The position numbers and the translations under genes were made by a program. 64,000 nt of DNA from CAZMCH01 sp964564735 (GTDB taxonomy: Bacteria; Poribacteria; DTPJ01): positions 1 to 64,000 of the forward strand of contig CAZMCH010000012.1 in NCBI GenBank assembly GCA_964564735.1. Reading direction: 5' to 3'. The first letter of the stretch is position 1. Each line of letters opens with the position of its first letter. Below the pieces are notes generated by a model. It saw only the letters and a list, made by a program, of their open reading frames with translations. It ran no database searches and was not told where the DNA came from. This document shows positions 45,067-54,034 of this stretch, piece after piece.

Positions 45067-45798
45067 TTACGATACTTCGACTTTTTCAATAGGCTGTTTA
45101 TGTCCAAAGCTAACTTCGGGACCATTAACAGGTTTTGCCCAACGAACTGCGTTGGCGATGATTTTCAGGACTGTTTCATTATGGTATGTCGGATAGCTTT
45201 CATGTCCCGGTCTGAAATAGAAAACTTTACCTTTATTACGATAATAACAGCATCCACTTCGGAATACTTCCCCTCCCTGAAACCAGCTAACAAATACAAG
45301 TGTATCTGGATCAGGTATATCAAACCTTTCGCCGTACATTTCTTCATGCTCAATCTCAATATATTCATCCAAACCCTCAGCTATTGGATGACTCGGTTCG
45401 ATGACCCATAGACGCTCTTTTTCGCCTATTTCACGCCATTTTAGGTTGCATGTTGTTCCCATCAATTTTCGAAATATTTTAGAGAAATGAGCAGAATGTA
45501 AGCAAATAAGACCCATACCATCAAGCACACGATTATAAACTTTTTCAACGACAGCGTCTTTTACTTCGTGATGAGCCATGTGTCCCCACCAGATCAGAAC
45601 GTCAGTTTTCGCCAAAACATCATCAGTTAAGCCATGTTCAGGATCATCAAGAGTCGCTGTTCTGGCTTCCATACCTTGTTCTTTAAGGTATTTGGCAATA
45701 ACTGCGTGCATACCTTCGGGATATAATTTTCCTATGAATTCATTTGTCTTTTCGTGACGACCTTCATTCCATACTGTAACACGAATTTTATCGGACAT
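45067..45798 (-). CDS. ThuA-domain (trehalose utilisation-like) protein
   Basis: This 243-residue protein has the ThuA class I glutamine-amidotransferase-like fold: RVTVWNEGRHEKTNEF, DVLIWWGHMAHHEVKD, LICLHSAHFSKIFRKLMGT and the late FYFRPGHESYPTYHNE. ThuA in rhizobia is needed for trehalose and related disaccharide breakdown; many relatives in glycan-degrading bacteria sit near Gfo/Idh/MocA genes. The catalytic triad of amidotransferases is not preserved in usual form. It has its own promoter and terminator. Confidence 0.9.
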   Translation of the reverse strand: MSDKIRVTVWNEGRHEKTNEFIGKLYPEGMHAVIAKYLKEQGMEARTATLDDPEHGLTDDVLAKTDVLIWWGHMAHHEVKDAVVEKVYNRVLDGMGLICLHSAHFSKIFRKLMGTTCNLKWREIGEKERLWVIEPSHPIAEGLDEYIEIEHEEMYGERFDIPDPDTLVFVSWFQGGEVFRSGCCYYRNKGKVFYFRPGHESYPTYHNETVLKIIANAVRWAKPVNGPEVSFGHKQPIEKVEVS

Positions 45799-45856
45799 GG
45801 CAATTTTCTCCCTTCGAAATTAAGTTTTCAATTATTGAATATTATAGTATTAAATC

Positions 45857-45885
45857 ATATTATCATAACCATAATGTTTTTGCAA
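45857..45885 (-). promoter_or_regulatory. Sigma-70-type promoter for thuA-like gene
   Basis: On the minus strand -35 TTGCAA (45885-45880), a 17-base spacer and -10 TAATAT (45862-45857) precede the gene by about 60 bases. Confidence 0.5.
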
Positions 45886-46213
45886 GTGGCAGAAGTTGCT
45901 GATAGGGCTATTTAATTTTCGCTGTCATTTCAGCAGAAGTTTGGAAAATTTATTATAATATCATAGATTCAAGTTTTCACTTTCTATTTGAGGATTTATT
46001 TTTTCCAGTTAATTTCCATTGGTATCTGCTATTATCATCATAACTACCATCTGTTATATTTTCTTCCTTCTTTATTGTTATTAAATACAAAAGAATTATA
46101 TTATCAGATGGCTTTTTTCTTTAACTACTAATTAATGTAATCTCACCAAATGCTTTTTATTGATCTGTCTTCTTATCCATGATAAAATAAAGCGTTACCA
46201 GTTTCACAGGGAA

Positions 46214-46280
46214 ATAGAACGCAAATAGGGCGGATCAAGCGGATTTTTACTGATTTTTTGCCTATCAATCCGCATTCTAT
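46214..46280. repeat. CGGAT-type inverted repeat in 45799-46299 gap
   Basis: ATAGAACGCAAATAGGGCGG on the left faces AATCCGCATTCTAT at 46267-46280, the same arms as in the 6330 block. The rest of the 501-base gap, between the divergent ThuA and PreA-like genes, holds no gene I can support. Confidence 0.6.
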
Positions 46281-46299
46281 CAATACAAGGAGAACATAA

Positions 46300-48408
46300 G
46301 TGGCTGATCTCAAGACAAATTTCATCGGATTGGAATTAAAATCACCCATAATTATAGCATCTGCTGGTATAACCGAAACCATTGACAGGATGAAAAAATG
46401 CCAAGATTATGGCGCAGGCGCGGTAATTATGAAATCATATTTTGAGGAAGTGATTTCGCGCAAGTCACCAACACCAAGATTTAAGATAATAAAGCACGAT
46501 CTCAGCAAAAACAAGACATTCACGCTATTTTCATATGAACAGGCAAGCGAATGGGATATAAATCGCTATGCTCAAGAAGTATCAAATGCAAAGTCTAAGC
46601 TAGAAATAAAAATAATCCCAAGCATAAATTGCACAACAGACGAGGGATGGATTGAGAGTGCAAAACTTTTGGAATCCGCAGGCGCAGACGCTATTGAGCT
46701 AAACACGTCTTGTCCGCATGGATCAATAACATTTCGTGGAAAAGCTGTTGAGGAAACGATATTTAATTCGGTTCGTATAGTTCGTGAAGCGGTCAAACTG
46801 CCCATTATCGCAAAGATCAGCCCTATGCTTACATCACCCATCGGGGTTGTCAAAGAGCTAGAAAACGTTGGCGTTGATGCAGTCACAATATTTAATCGCA
46901 TGACCGCATTAGAAATTGATATTGAGGAGGAAAAACCCGCTTTGCATGGTGGATATGCGGGTCATGGCGGCCCCTGGGCGATACAATACCCTCTGAGATG
47001 GATTAGCGAAATAAGACCCAACGTGAAGATAGCTATATCCGGTTCTGGTGGAGTATCTAATTGGCAGGATGTCGTTAAATATATACTTGCAGGGGCAAAT
47101 ACGGTTCAGGTATGCACAGCAGTTATCATAAACGGATATGAGTTTATCCCTGAATTGTTAAGTGGTCTTGAACAATATATGGATAAAAAAGGTTATAAAA
47201 CTGTTGATGATTTTCGTGGTAATGTCTGCTCAAAGATTCTCGGCACAAAGCAAATTGATAGACGAAAAAAGGCTATTGCACATATTAATTATGAAGAAAA
47301 CGTTGCACCATGCGTTTCTGCATGTCCGGCGCATGTTCCAGCAGAGGCTTATGTTAGGCTTATTGCTCAGGGCAAGTTTGCCGAAGCGGGCGAAATGATA
47401 CGTTCAAAGAATCCGTTTCAATCAATCTGCGGTTATATTTGCCATCATCAATGCGAGTCAGAATGCACAAGAAAATTGATCGATCAACCGATAGCTATTA
47501 GAGCATTAAAGCGTTTTGCGTTAGAATGGGCTGATAAAAATGGACATCAGACATTGGGAGATAATTTTCCTATTAAAAACTCAACAGGATTCAAAGTGGC
47601 TATTATCGGGGCGGGACCCGCAGGGCTTACTGCAGGGCATGATCTTGTAAAAATGGGTCATGCTGTTACGGTCTTTGAAGCAGATGCAGAGATTGGCGGG
47701 AAGATAAGAAGCGCAATACCCGAAAGCAAATATCCACATGAATTGCTTGATCGGGAAATTGGGTATATAAAAAATCTTGGTGTCCAGATAGAGACTAACA
47801 AGGCTTTGGGAAAGAATTTCACGATGAAAAGCCTTCAAGATATGGGATTTGATGCGATATTGCTTGCTATTGGCAGTAAACCCGATCTCGTCAATAAAGA
47901 GCTAGATATAACTGATGATGGTCTAATAGCTGTTGATGAAAAGACAGGCTTAACAAGCATGGACGGAGTTTTTTCCACAGGTGATTCCATTCATGCAAAG
48001 AACCGATCATTGATACAAGCTGTCGCTGATGGGAAAAAGTCAGCTTATTTTATAGACCTTTATTTAAAAAAACAAGCCCTTACGCCAATGCCTGAATTAG
48101 TTCCTGTCAGTAAAAGGTCGGTATTGGTGCGGTCAATAGAAGAACCTGAAACACCAAGAGTTGAGATAACCAAGATTGATGGCATGGAGAAGACATTAAC
48201 GGAGGAAGAAGCCATTAAAGAAGCGTCAAGATGCCTTGCTTGTGGTTGCGGAGTCGGTTGTGGAAGATGCCATCAGGTTTGCATATATTCAGGCGTTGAC
48301 CTTGTAGGCGATAGATATGTGATTAATGAGCAGAACTGTGATGGATGTGGGCTTTGCGTTGAGATATGCCCGAATGAGGCGATTGAGATGGTGGCGATTA
48401 TTTCGTAG
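46300..48408 (+). CDS. PreA/PreT-like fused flavoprotein lacking the NAD(P)H domain
   Basis: The 702-residue protein starts at GTG behind AAGGAG. Residues about 1-310 are a dihydroorotate dehydrogenase-like FMN barrel (NTSCPHGSITFRG, ISGSGGVSNWQDVV). Residues about 345-415 are a GltD-type Fe-S region (CVSACPAHVPAEAYV, CGYICHHQCESECTR). Residues about 429-600 are an FAD domain (VAIIGAGPAGLTAGHD). The C-terminus has two Fe-S motifs (CDGCGLCVEICPNEAIEM). In PreT/GltD a NAD(P)H-binding domain interrupts the FAD domain; here LAIGSKPDLVNK runs straight into the second half. It may take electrons from a ferredoxin to reduce a pyrimidine-like substrate. The last 46 bases recur at 50832. Confidence 0.85.
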   Translation: MADLKTNFIGLELKSPIIIASAGITETIDRMKKCQDYGAGAVIMKSYFEEVISRKSPTPRFKIIKHDLSKNKTFTLFSYEQASEWDINRYAQEVSNAKSKLEIKIIPSINCTTDEGWIESAKLLESAGADAIELNTSCPHGSITFRGKAVEETIFNSVRIVREAVKLPIIAKISPMLTSPIGVVKELENVGVDAVTIFNRMTALEIDIEEEKPALHGGYAGHGGPWAIQYPLRWISEIRPNVKIAISGSGGVSNWQDVVKYILAGANTVQVCTAVIINGYEFIPELLSGLEQYMDKKGYKTVDDFRGNVCSKILGTKQIDRRKKAIAHINYEENVAPCVSACPAHVPAEAYVRLIAQGKFAEAGEMIRSKNPFQSICGYICHHQCESECTRKLIDQPIAIRALKRFALEWADKNGHQTLGDNFPIKNSTGFKVAIIGAGPAGLTAGHDLVKMGHAVTVFEADAEIGGKIRSAIPESKYPHELLDREIGYIKNLGVQIETNKALGKNFTMKSLQDMGFDAILLAIGSKPDLVNKELDITDDGLIAVDEKTGLTSMDGVFSTGDSIHAKNRSLIQAVADGKKSAYFIDLYLKKQALTPMPELVPVSKRSVLVRSIEEPETPRVEITKIDGMEKTLTEEEAIKEASRCLACGCGVGCGRCHQVCIYSGVDLVGDRYVINEQNCDGCGLCVEICPNEAIEMVAIIS
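48352..48397. repeat. Left copy of duplicated gene-end segment
   Basis: This 46-base stretch encodes the last codons of the PreA-like gene and matches 50832-50877 with 6 differences, all but one or two at synonymous sites. Confidence 0.85.
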
Positions 48409-48485
48409 CTTTTCCAGTTGGGTTTTGTTATTCATACGTCTTTCCTATCTAGAGAGGATAAAACAATGAAAGGAAATAAATAACC

Positions 48486-50798
48486 ATGAGATATGCCCTG
48501 GTATTCATCACCGTATTGATTTTCGCAGTGCTTCTTGCACTGGTGCAAACGCTTCACGCAGCGGAAGTGATAATCGAAAATTCCATCTTTGCGGTGCATT
48601 TCGATGTAGCGAATCAGGTGTTTTCCATTTGGCACAAACCGACGCAACGGGTTTTCGCAAGGAATGGCACGTTCCCGAAAAGCGACGGCAGTGCCAGGGT
48701 TGTTGCAGTCAAACACGACACCTTCGGAAAAGGTGAAGCGATCGATATCGCTTATCCAGATGGAAAACGCGACCAAATCGCGCTCTACCCGAAACTGGAG
48801 TTTGTCCTCTTTCGCTCAACTTTACACAACGGCACGTCAGCACCTTTGATTCTGAATAGGGTACCGTTATTTAGCGCGACCATGAACGTGGGGCGGGCAC
48901 CCAGCGATCTGCGAGTCTCGGGTTCTCGTGGCAATTTGCCGCCTCCAGGGAGCGATACCGATGGCAGTTTTGCATTTTTGGCTTTGGTAGATCCAGCTTC
49001 ATACCGGGGTGTGGTGGGCGGTTGGATCACGCATGATCGCGGTAGCGGCGTGATATTCACACCGGCCTCGGAGGACAAGAAGGAAACGTTAATGAAACCG
49101 CAGATTGACTATGGCCATCTGCGGATCATGCCGCGGGAAGATGCTATGACCGAAACCTTTGCGCTGGGCTGGTTCGAAGATGCGCGGCTTGGTCTTGAAG
49201 CCTATGCCGATAGGGTAAAACAGGTTTACAACATTCAACTGCCAAAGCCGCCGACCGGATTATGCACATGGTATATGGAGAAGAATCAGTTCTCCTGCAA
49301 TGAGGCGGAACTTCCCAAATTGCTCGATGTCGCAGCGCGGGAACTGAAGCCATTCGGGTTCGATTTCATTCAGCTCGATGACGGCTGGCAAGCGGGAGAG
49401 AGCCACTTTTCTGGTCCTCGAAAGCAATTCCTGAAAGCCAACAAGGATGCTTTTCCCAGTGGCATGAAGGTCGCCGCTGAGGTAATCAAGGCGGCAGGAT
49501 TTACTCCTGGGATCTGGTTTATGCCGTTCGCCGGGGACAGCCAGGATCCCTATTTCGCCTCCCATCAGGATTGGTTTGTCAAGAAAGCCGATGACGGAAA
49601 ACCTTATGACACTTATTGGGGCGGCACTTGCTTGGACATGACCTATCCACCGGCTAGAGACTATCTTCGCAGCATCGTGGACCAACTGGCAAACCAATGG
49701 TGCTATACCTTTTTCAAAATGGATGGCCTTTATACCGGGTGCGGAACTGACATCACCAATGGCAACCCCTACTTTGACAATCTGGGCGACGGCATTTTGG
49801 CCAATCCGGACAAGACGCACATTGAGGCTTTTCGAGACGGACTCCGTTTGGTGCGACAGACCGCTGGACCGAATGTGTTTCTTCTGGGTTGCACGATCGC
49901 GCAGAATATGCGTTCGTTCGGCGGGAGTTTCGGGCTAGTGGATGCTATGCGCATAGGTCCGGATACCGGCGGCGCAATAGGTGCTGGACCAGGATCAAGG
50001 GTGTGGTTCCTGAACGGTCGCGTCTGGTGGAACGATCCTGACTGCGTGCTTGTCCGACCGGATAAAGGTTCTCTCGCCTGGGCACGGAGGAACGCCACCT
50101 GGGTGGCTATCGCCGGTCAGCTCCTCTATGTCAGCGACTGGTTGCCGGATCTACCGGCGGAACGAATGGAGGTGCTCAAGCGTTGTATACCTTCCCACGG
50201 GTTGGTAACATCCCGACCTGTTGACATCTTCGACACTTGGATGCCGCAGGTCTGGCTACTAACCGACACTAGACAGGCGGTGCGCCGCGATGTTGTGGCT
50301 ATCTACAAATGGTGGGGAGAGACCGAACCGTTTTCTATTCAGACTTCGAAAATCGGTCTGCCCCCAGCATTGGAATACGTCGGATTCGATTTCTGGGCAA
50401 ACAAGTTTATTCCGCCGTTTAAAGATGAGCTGTCCATCGTCCTTGAAAATGATTCCTGCTGCTGCATTGCGGTGCGCCCTTCCTCGAACGTCCCGCAACT
50501 GATCAGCACATCAAGACACGTCACTCAGGGCATAGTTGATGTCACAGAGGAAACTTGGAACTCTGGATCTGAGACGCTTTCAGGTGTGAGCGCAGTCGTG
50601 GGCAATGATCCCTACGAATTGCGGATCGTTATGCCAAAAGGAGAAACATTGCAGGAAAAGGAAGTGTTTCTGTCAACCGACGATATTCAGGCAGGAGTCA
50701 AGGCAAGCATGACCAAAGATGGATCGAATTTGCGGATTATGCTGAACAGCACTTCAAGCCGCTTAGTGCATTGGAGCGTAAGGTTCACCGCAAGATGA
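48486..50798 (+). CDS. GH36-like alpha-galactosidase, secreted, high G+C
   Basis: This 770-residue protein has an N-terminal signal peptide (YALVFITVLIFAVLLALV). Motifs of the GH36/GH27-type barrel are FDFIQLDDGWQAGESHF, CLDMTYPPARDYLRS, FFKMDGLYTGC (nucleophile Asp after Lys-Met) and MRIGPDTGGAIG at the acid/base strand. It would cleave terminal alpha-galactosides or similar glycans outside the cytoplasm. Its G+C (about 55% by eye) is far above its neighbours, with codons such as GCG, CGG and CTG that they use rarely. It sits between two copies of the 46-base gene end, which marks it as an insertion. Confidence 0.85.
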   Translation: MRYALVFITVLIFAVLLALVQTLHAAEVIIENSIFAVHFDVANQVFSIWHKPTQRVFARNGTFPKSDGSARVVAVKHDTFGKGEAIDIAYPDGKRDQIALYPKLEFVLFRSTLHNGTSAPLILNRVPLFSATMNVGRAPSDLRVSGSRGNLPPPGSDTDGSFAFLALVDPASYRGVVGGWITHDRGSGVIFTPASEDKKETLMKPQIDYGHLRIMPREDAMTETFALGWFEDARLGLEAYADRVKQVYNIQLPKPPTGLCTWYMEKNQFSCNEAELPKLLDVAARELKPFGFDFIQLDDGWQAGESHFSGPRKQFLKANKDAFPSGMKVAAEVIKAAGFTPGIWFMPFAGDSQDPYFASHQDWFVKKADDGKPYDTYWGGTCLDMTYPPARDYLRSIVDQLANQWCYTFFKMDGLYTGCGTDITNGNPYFDNLGDGILANPDKTHIEAFRDGLRLVRQTAGPNVFLLGCTIAQNMRSFGGSFGLVDAMRIGPDTGGAIGAGPGSRVWFLNGRVWWNDPDCVLVRPDKGSLAWARRNATWVAIAGQLLYVSDWLPDLPAERMEVLKRCIPSHGLVTSRPVDIFDTWMPQVWLLTDTRQAVRRDVVAIYKWWGETEPFSIQTSKIGLPPALEYVGFDFWANKFIPPFKDELSIVLENDSCCCIAVRPSSNVPQLISTSRHVTQGIVDVTEETWNSGSETLSGVSAVVGNDPYELRIVMPKGETLQEKEVFLSTDDIQAGVKASMTKDGSNLRIMLNSTSSRLVHWSVRFTAR

Positions 50799-50831
50799 AG
50801 GATTTTCTTAAAGTCGCATAAGAGAACGAAA

Positions 50832-50877
50832 CTTTGCGTTGAGATATGTCCTAATGAAGCGATTGAGATGGTAACGA
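50832..50877. repeat. Right copy of duplicated gene-end segment
   Basis: It reads CVEICPNEAIEMVTIEV and a TAA stop at 50886, in the style of the PreA-like C-terminus. The stop lies 2 bases before the next gene's ATG. This copy uses AT-rich codons (TGT CCT, GAA, GTA) and looks like the original end of the gene. Confidence 0.85.
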
Positions 50878-50890
50878 TTGAGGTTTAAAT

Positions 50891-52021
50891 ATGACAAATA
50901 AAGAAAGAATACATAATGTCCTTGAAGGAAAGCCTGTTGACCGAATGCCTGTAACAGTGCTTTACAATCATCTATACCACCAAGATCATTTTGCAGAATT
51001 GACAGGCAAAAAGCAATGGGAACTGCATAAATGGCTGAATGCTGATCCAGAAGATCATCTAGCAATATATGAGGAAATGATCCGCAAAGCGCCCTTTGAT
51101 TTTTTACAACCACAAGGCGCACCATCAAGATATAGCAGAGAAAATATTGAGTTTGTGATAAAAGATGGCAAACCCTATAGATATGACAAAAGAGAAGATA
51201 AATACACTCTTGTTGTTACAGAAACAGCATCAGGTCATCCAACAGACTATAGATCCAATCAGACTCAATATGTCTTTGATATTAATGATGTAAAAGAGCA
51301 TTTCAGATTGCATAAGGCAAAAGATATGCTTGCAAGTGGCGGAAATGATTATCTTGATGCTGTAATCGCTAGACTTGGTAAGGATAACTTCATATTATCA
51401 GGCGGGGTTGTCGGAACTCTTTATCTTTGTCATAACTACGTTGGACTAACAAATCTATATGCAATGCTAATTGAAAAGCCCGATCTTATTGAATATTTGA
51501 GTCACAAGCTCCTGGAGCAAAATATAGAGTCCATACGCTATTATGCAAAATCGAAAGGCGATGCAATTTATATTGATGATGCAATGACAACATCTGATAT
51601 GATTTCGGTCAAGCATTATGAACGATTTTGCCTGCCATATATGAAAGAGATGGTCAAAGAGATACACAGACTAGGACATAAGGCGATCATTATCTATTTT
51701 GGCGGGATAGCAGATCGCCTTGAGCAGATAGCCTCAATAGGTGCAGATGGTTTAAGTATGGAAACCAGCATGAAAAATTACATCAACGATATTGATTACA
51801 TTGCAGAAAAGATCGGAAATCATGTAACTTTATTTGGCAATATTGATCCAGTCGGAATACTCCAAAATGGGGCAGATGAGGAATTGGAAGCAGAGATAAC
51901 TCGCCAAGCCAACGCTGGCAAAAAGTGTCGAGGGTTTATCATGTGTTCTGGTAGCCCAATCACGCCTTTTACTTCTCTTGAGAGAGTGCAAAAATTTATA
52001 AAAATAAGCAAAAATTTTTAG
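50891..52021 (+). CDS. Uroporphyrinogen decarboxylase family protein (MtaA/CmuA-like)
   Basis: This 376-residue protein starts NKERIHNVLEGKPVDRMPV and has DDAMTTSDMISVKHYERFCLPYM and KAIIIYFGGIADRL, which fit the methyltransferase arm of the URO-D superfamily. These act with corrinoid proteins in demethylation of methoxy or methylamine compounds. HemE active-site features are not evident. Before the GH36 insertion it probably followed the PreA-like gene directly. The other URO-D-like protein here (29330-30598) is only distantly similar. Confidence 0.88.
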   Translation: MTNKERIHNVLEGKPVDRMPVTVLYNHLYHQDHFAELTGKKQWELHKWLNADPEDHLAIYEEMIRKAPFDFLQPQGAPSRYSRENIEFVIKDGKPYRYDKREDKYTLVVTETASGHPTDYRSNQTQYVFDINDVKEHFRLHKAKDMLASGGNDYLDAVIARLGKDNFILSGGVVGTLYLCHNYVGLTNLYAMLIEKPDLIEYLSHKLLEQNIESIRYYAKSKGDAIYIDDAMTTSDMISVKHYERFCLPYMKEMVKEIHRLGHKAIIIYFGGIADRLEQIASIGADGLSMETSMKNYINDIDYIAEKIGNHVTLFGNIDPVGILQNGADEELEAEITRQANAGKKCRGFIMCSGSPITPFTSLERVQKFIKISKNF

Positions 52022-52023
52022 AG

Positions 52024-52039
52024 TGGCAATTTTCTTGCA
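52024..52039 (+). promoter_or_regulatory. Sigma-54-type promoter for psp-like operon
   Basis: TGGCAATTTTCTTGCA has the GG and GC doublets at the exact -24/-12 spacing. It lies just after the URO-D stop and about 75-90 bases before the first operon gene. The E. coli psp operon is sigma-54 dependent, which supports the reading. Confidence 0.65.
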
Positions 52040-52126
52040 GTATATCCTTATGTAACATTCACCAAATATTACACTATTGAAAACGGATTAATGTGAAGTT
52101 GCTATATTATGACGGAGGATGTTTTA

Positions 52127-52414
52127 ATGAGAATTATTATTTTAATTATTTTGATTTTATTAATTGTTTTTTCTTTGGGTAACATACCATTTCATTCTAT
52201 GGAGGAATTTCACATGAATCCGTTCTCATTTGTAATTACAATTATTGCTTTGGTGATGATAACAGGTCTGTTGAAAGAAGCTATCAAACAAAGGCAAAAT
52301 ACTGCATCTTACAAAAAAGACCTTGATGAAATCAAGTTACATATCTCGCAGATAGAAGCAGATATAGCCGATATTAAAGAACAGATAGCTGATTTCATTA
52401 TCAGAACGAATTGA
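52127..52414 (+). CDS. Small membrane protein with C-terminal coiled coil, PspB/C-like position
   Basis: I place the start at ATG 52127 because GGAGG lies 8 bases ahead of it; an earlier in-frame ATG (52109) precedes this site. The 95-residue protein has two membrane helices (IIILIILILLIVFSLG and FVITIIALVMITGLL), then a charged coiled coil (about residues 55-92). Its size and layout recall PspB or PspC accessory proteins, but the sequence does not clearly match either. It is the first gene of the operon containing a PspA homologue. Confidence 0.7.
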   Translation: MRIIILIILILLIVFSLGNIPFHSMEEFHMNPFSFVITIIALVMITGLLKEAIKQRQNTASYKKDLDEIKLHISQIEADIADIKEQIADFIIRTN

Positions 52415-52515
52415 CATTGTTTTTAATTAGGATAAGACATGGAATTTCATGTCTTAAATTTGATGTTGTTTTAAGTACCCGCTGACTTTTATGTGAGATA
52501 AAAAGGAGGAACAAA

Positions 52516-52938
52516 ATGCCAAAACTTAACACAAAAGAATCGATAATTGAATTTATGAAGCAAGAAGGCTTTGAAGTGAAAGAGCAAAAAGGTGATGTTT
52601 TAGTATTGACTGATGAAGATGGGTTTACAATATTTTCTGCTATAAATGATATGCAGATTGAGTTTATGGTGGATATATGTGGAGAAAAAGACCTAAAACA
52701 AGATAGACTTCTTGAGGCATATAAAAAGTTATTGGATATGAACACAGAGATACTTCCAACTTGTTATGGAATTGACAATAGCGATAGCGGAAACTCAAGA
52801 ATCGTTTTGGTTGATAGTCTTGCATTGGAAAATCTTGATGAAAATGAGTTACAGCTTTCTCTAAGTTCACTTGCTCAAAATACAATTAATGCAGTAAGAA
52901 TGCTTAATCCATATCTTATAAATCCGATGTCAGTATAA
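52516..52938 (+). CDS. YjfI/DUF2170-YbjN-like cytoplasmic protein
   Basis: This 140-residue protein starts behind AAAGGAGG and has no membrane segments. Its core alternates strands and helices with KKLLDMNTEILPTCYGID and IVLVDSLALENLD. This resembles DUF2170 proteins such as E. coli YjfI, which is encoded next to the PspA homologue YjfJ. The function is unknown; a chaperone-like or PspA-binding role is possible. The family call is tentative because it rests on gene order and a few motifs. Confidence 0.55.
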   Translation: MPKLNTKESIIEFMKQEGFEVKEQKGDVLVLTDEDGFTIFSAINDMQIEFMVDICGEKDLKQDRLLEAYKKLLDMNTEILPTCYGIDNSDSGNSRIVLVDSLALENLDENELQLSLSSLAQNTINAVRMLNPYLINPMSV

Positions 52939-52990
52939 ATGTAAATAAAGGAAAAAATAGCCGATTAAGGCTTTTAAGGAGGAAAATTTA

Positions 52991-53689
52991 ATGGGTATTC
53001 TAAGTCGCATGAAAACAATATTTAAATCAGAGGTAAATTCAGCCCTTGACAGTGTTGAAGATACCGAAAAAATGCTTAACCAAACTATTTTGGATATGCA
53101 GGAACAATTACAAAAAGCAAAACAGCAAGTTGCAGTTGCTATCGCTGACGAAAAACGCCTAGAAAGGCAATATAACGAGAATCTGCAGTTGTCAGAAGAA
53201 TGGATGAACAAGGCAAAGCTTGCAGTTGAAAAAGGCAACGATGAGTTAGCAAAAGCGGCTCTTGAGAGAAAAGTTGAATATGAAGGTCTCGCTACTGAAT
53301 ATAAGAAACAATACGATGCGCAAAAAGCATCCGTTGAGAAACTTAAAGCCGGTCTTCGTGATCTTGAACGAAAAGTTGATGAGGCTAGAAGGCAAAAAGA
53401 CCTTCTTATTGCACGCAACAAAAGGGCAATTGCACAAAAACAGATTCATGCAACTATGGCTGGTATGGCAACCAACGCTGGTACATTCAACACATTTGAA
53501 CGCATGAAAAAGAAGGTTGAAGATCAAGAGGCAAGAGCAGAAGCAGCTGAAGAAATGGCAGAGGAAACAGGTGACAGAAAACTTGAAAAGCAGTTTGCAG
53601 AACTAGAAAAATCCAGTGTTGATGATGAATTGGCAAAGCTGAAGGCTCAAATGGGAACAGGCACATCAGCCCCTGCAAAAGAAGAATAG
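52991..53689 (+). CDS. pspA: PspA/IM30 (Vipp1) family membrane-stress protein
   Basis: This 232-residue protein has the N-terminal amphipathic helix MGILSRMKTIFKSEVN and the long helical hairpin ILDMQEQLQKAKQQVAVAIA. It ends with acidic helices (AEAAEEMAEETGDRKLEKQF) typical of the PspA/ESCRT-III superfamily. PspA assembles on damaged inner membrane and slows proton leakage. The ribosome site is AAGGAGG, 9 bases ahead. The sigma-54-like promoter at 52024 suggests induction by envelope stress, as in enterobacteria; no PspF gene is in the window. Confidence 0.93.
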   Translation: MGILSRMKTIFKSEVNSALDSVEDTEKMLNQTILDMQEQLQKAKQQVAVAIADEKRLERQYNENLQLSEEWMNKAKLAVEKGNDELAKAALERKVEYEGLATEYKKQYDAQKASVEKLKAGLRDLERKVDEARRQKDLLIARNKRAIAQKQIHATMAGMATNAGTFNTFERMKKKVEDQEARAEAAEEMAEETGDRKLEKQFAELEKSSVDDELAKLKAQMGTGTSAPAKEE

Positions 53690-53720
53690 TAGCAGAAATT
53701 TAGAAAAATCACAAAACAAT

Positions 53721-53741
53721 GGGGCGTATCTGATACGCCCC
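53721..53741 (+). terminator. Hairpin after pspA
   Basis: GGGGCGTAT at 53721-53729 pairs perfectly with ATACGCCCC at 53733-53741, followed by GCTTTATAT. It may attenuate between pspA and the next small gene. Confidence 0.6.
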
Positions 53742-53764
53742 GCTTTATATAAGGAGTTCCCAAA

Positions 53765-54034
53765 ATGATGGCGCTTATTAATTTATTATTCTTTTTGATA
53801 GTCGCAGGAACGATAATATTCGCTATCTGGCTGTCTAGGAAATACAAAGAGAGATATGCTGAATTCCCATGGTGGAAAGCTGGAATTATCATTGCGCTTG
53901 AAGTCGTTGCATGGATAGTAACTGCTTCATTATGGGCTTGGGTTATACACCATCCTTGGTTAGCCATAATTGTCATTGGCATAATCATTATAGTTTTGCT
54001 TGCAAGAAAAAAGAAACAAGATCAAATATTATGA
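53765..54034 (+). CDS. Small two-helix membrane protein in psp-like operon
   Basis: This 89-residue protein has an N-terminal membrane helix (LINLLFFLIVAGTIIFAIWL), a polar stretch with RKYKERYAEFPWW, and a second hydrophobic region (IIIALEVVAWIVTAS through WLAIIVIGIIIIVLL) that could form two spans. It ends in a basic tail (ARKKKQDQ). I do not recognise the family. It follows the pspA hairpin by 23 bases behind AAGGAG, so it may be transcribed through from pspA. Confidence 0.65.
   Translation: MMALINLLFFLIVAGTIIFAIWLSRKYKERYAEFPWWKAGIIIALEVVAWIVTASLWAWVIHHPWLAIIVIGIIIIVLLARKKKQDQIL

Noticed and set aside
48785..50524. Several open minus-strand frames inside the GH36 gene
   Set aside because: High G+C keeps antisense frames open; none has a ribosome site or a recognisable motif.
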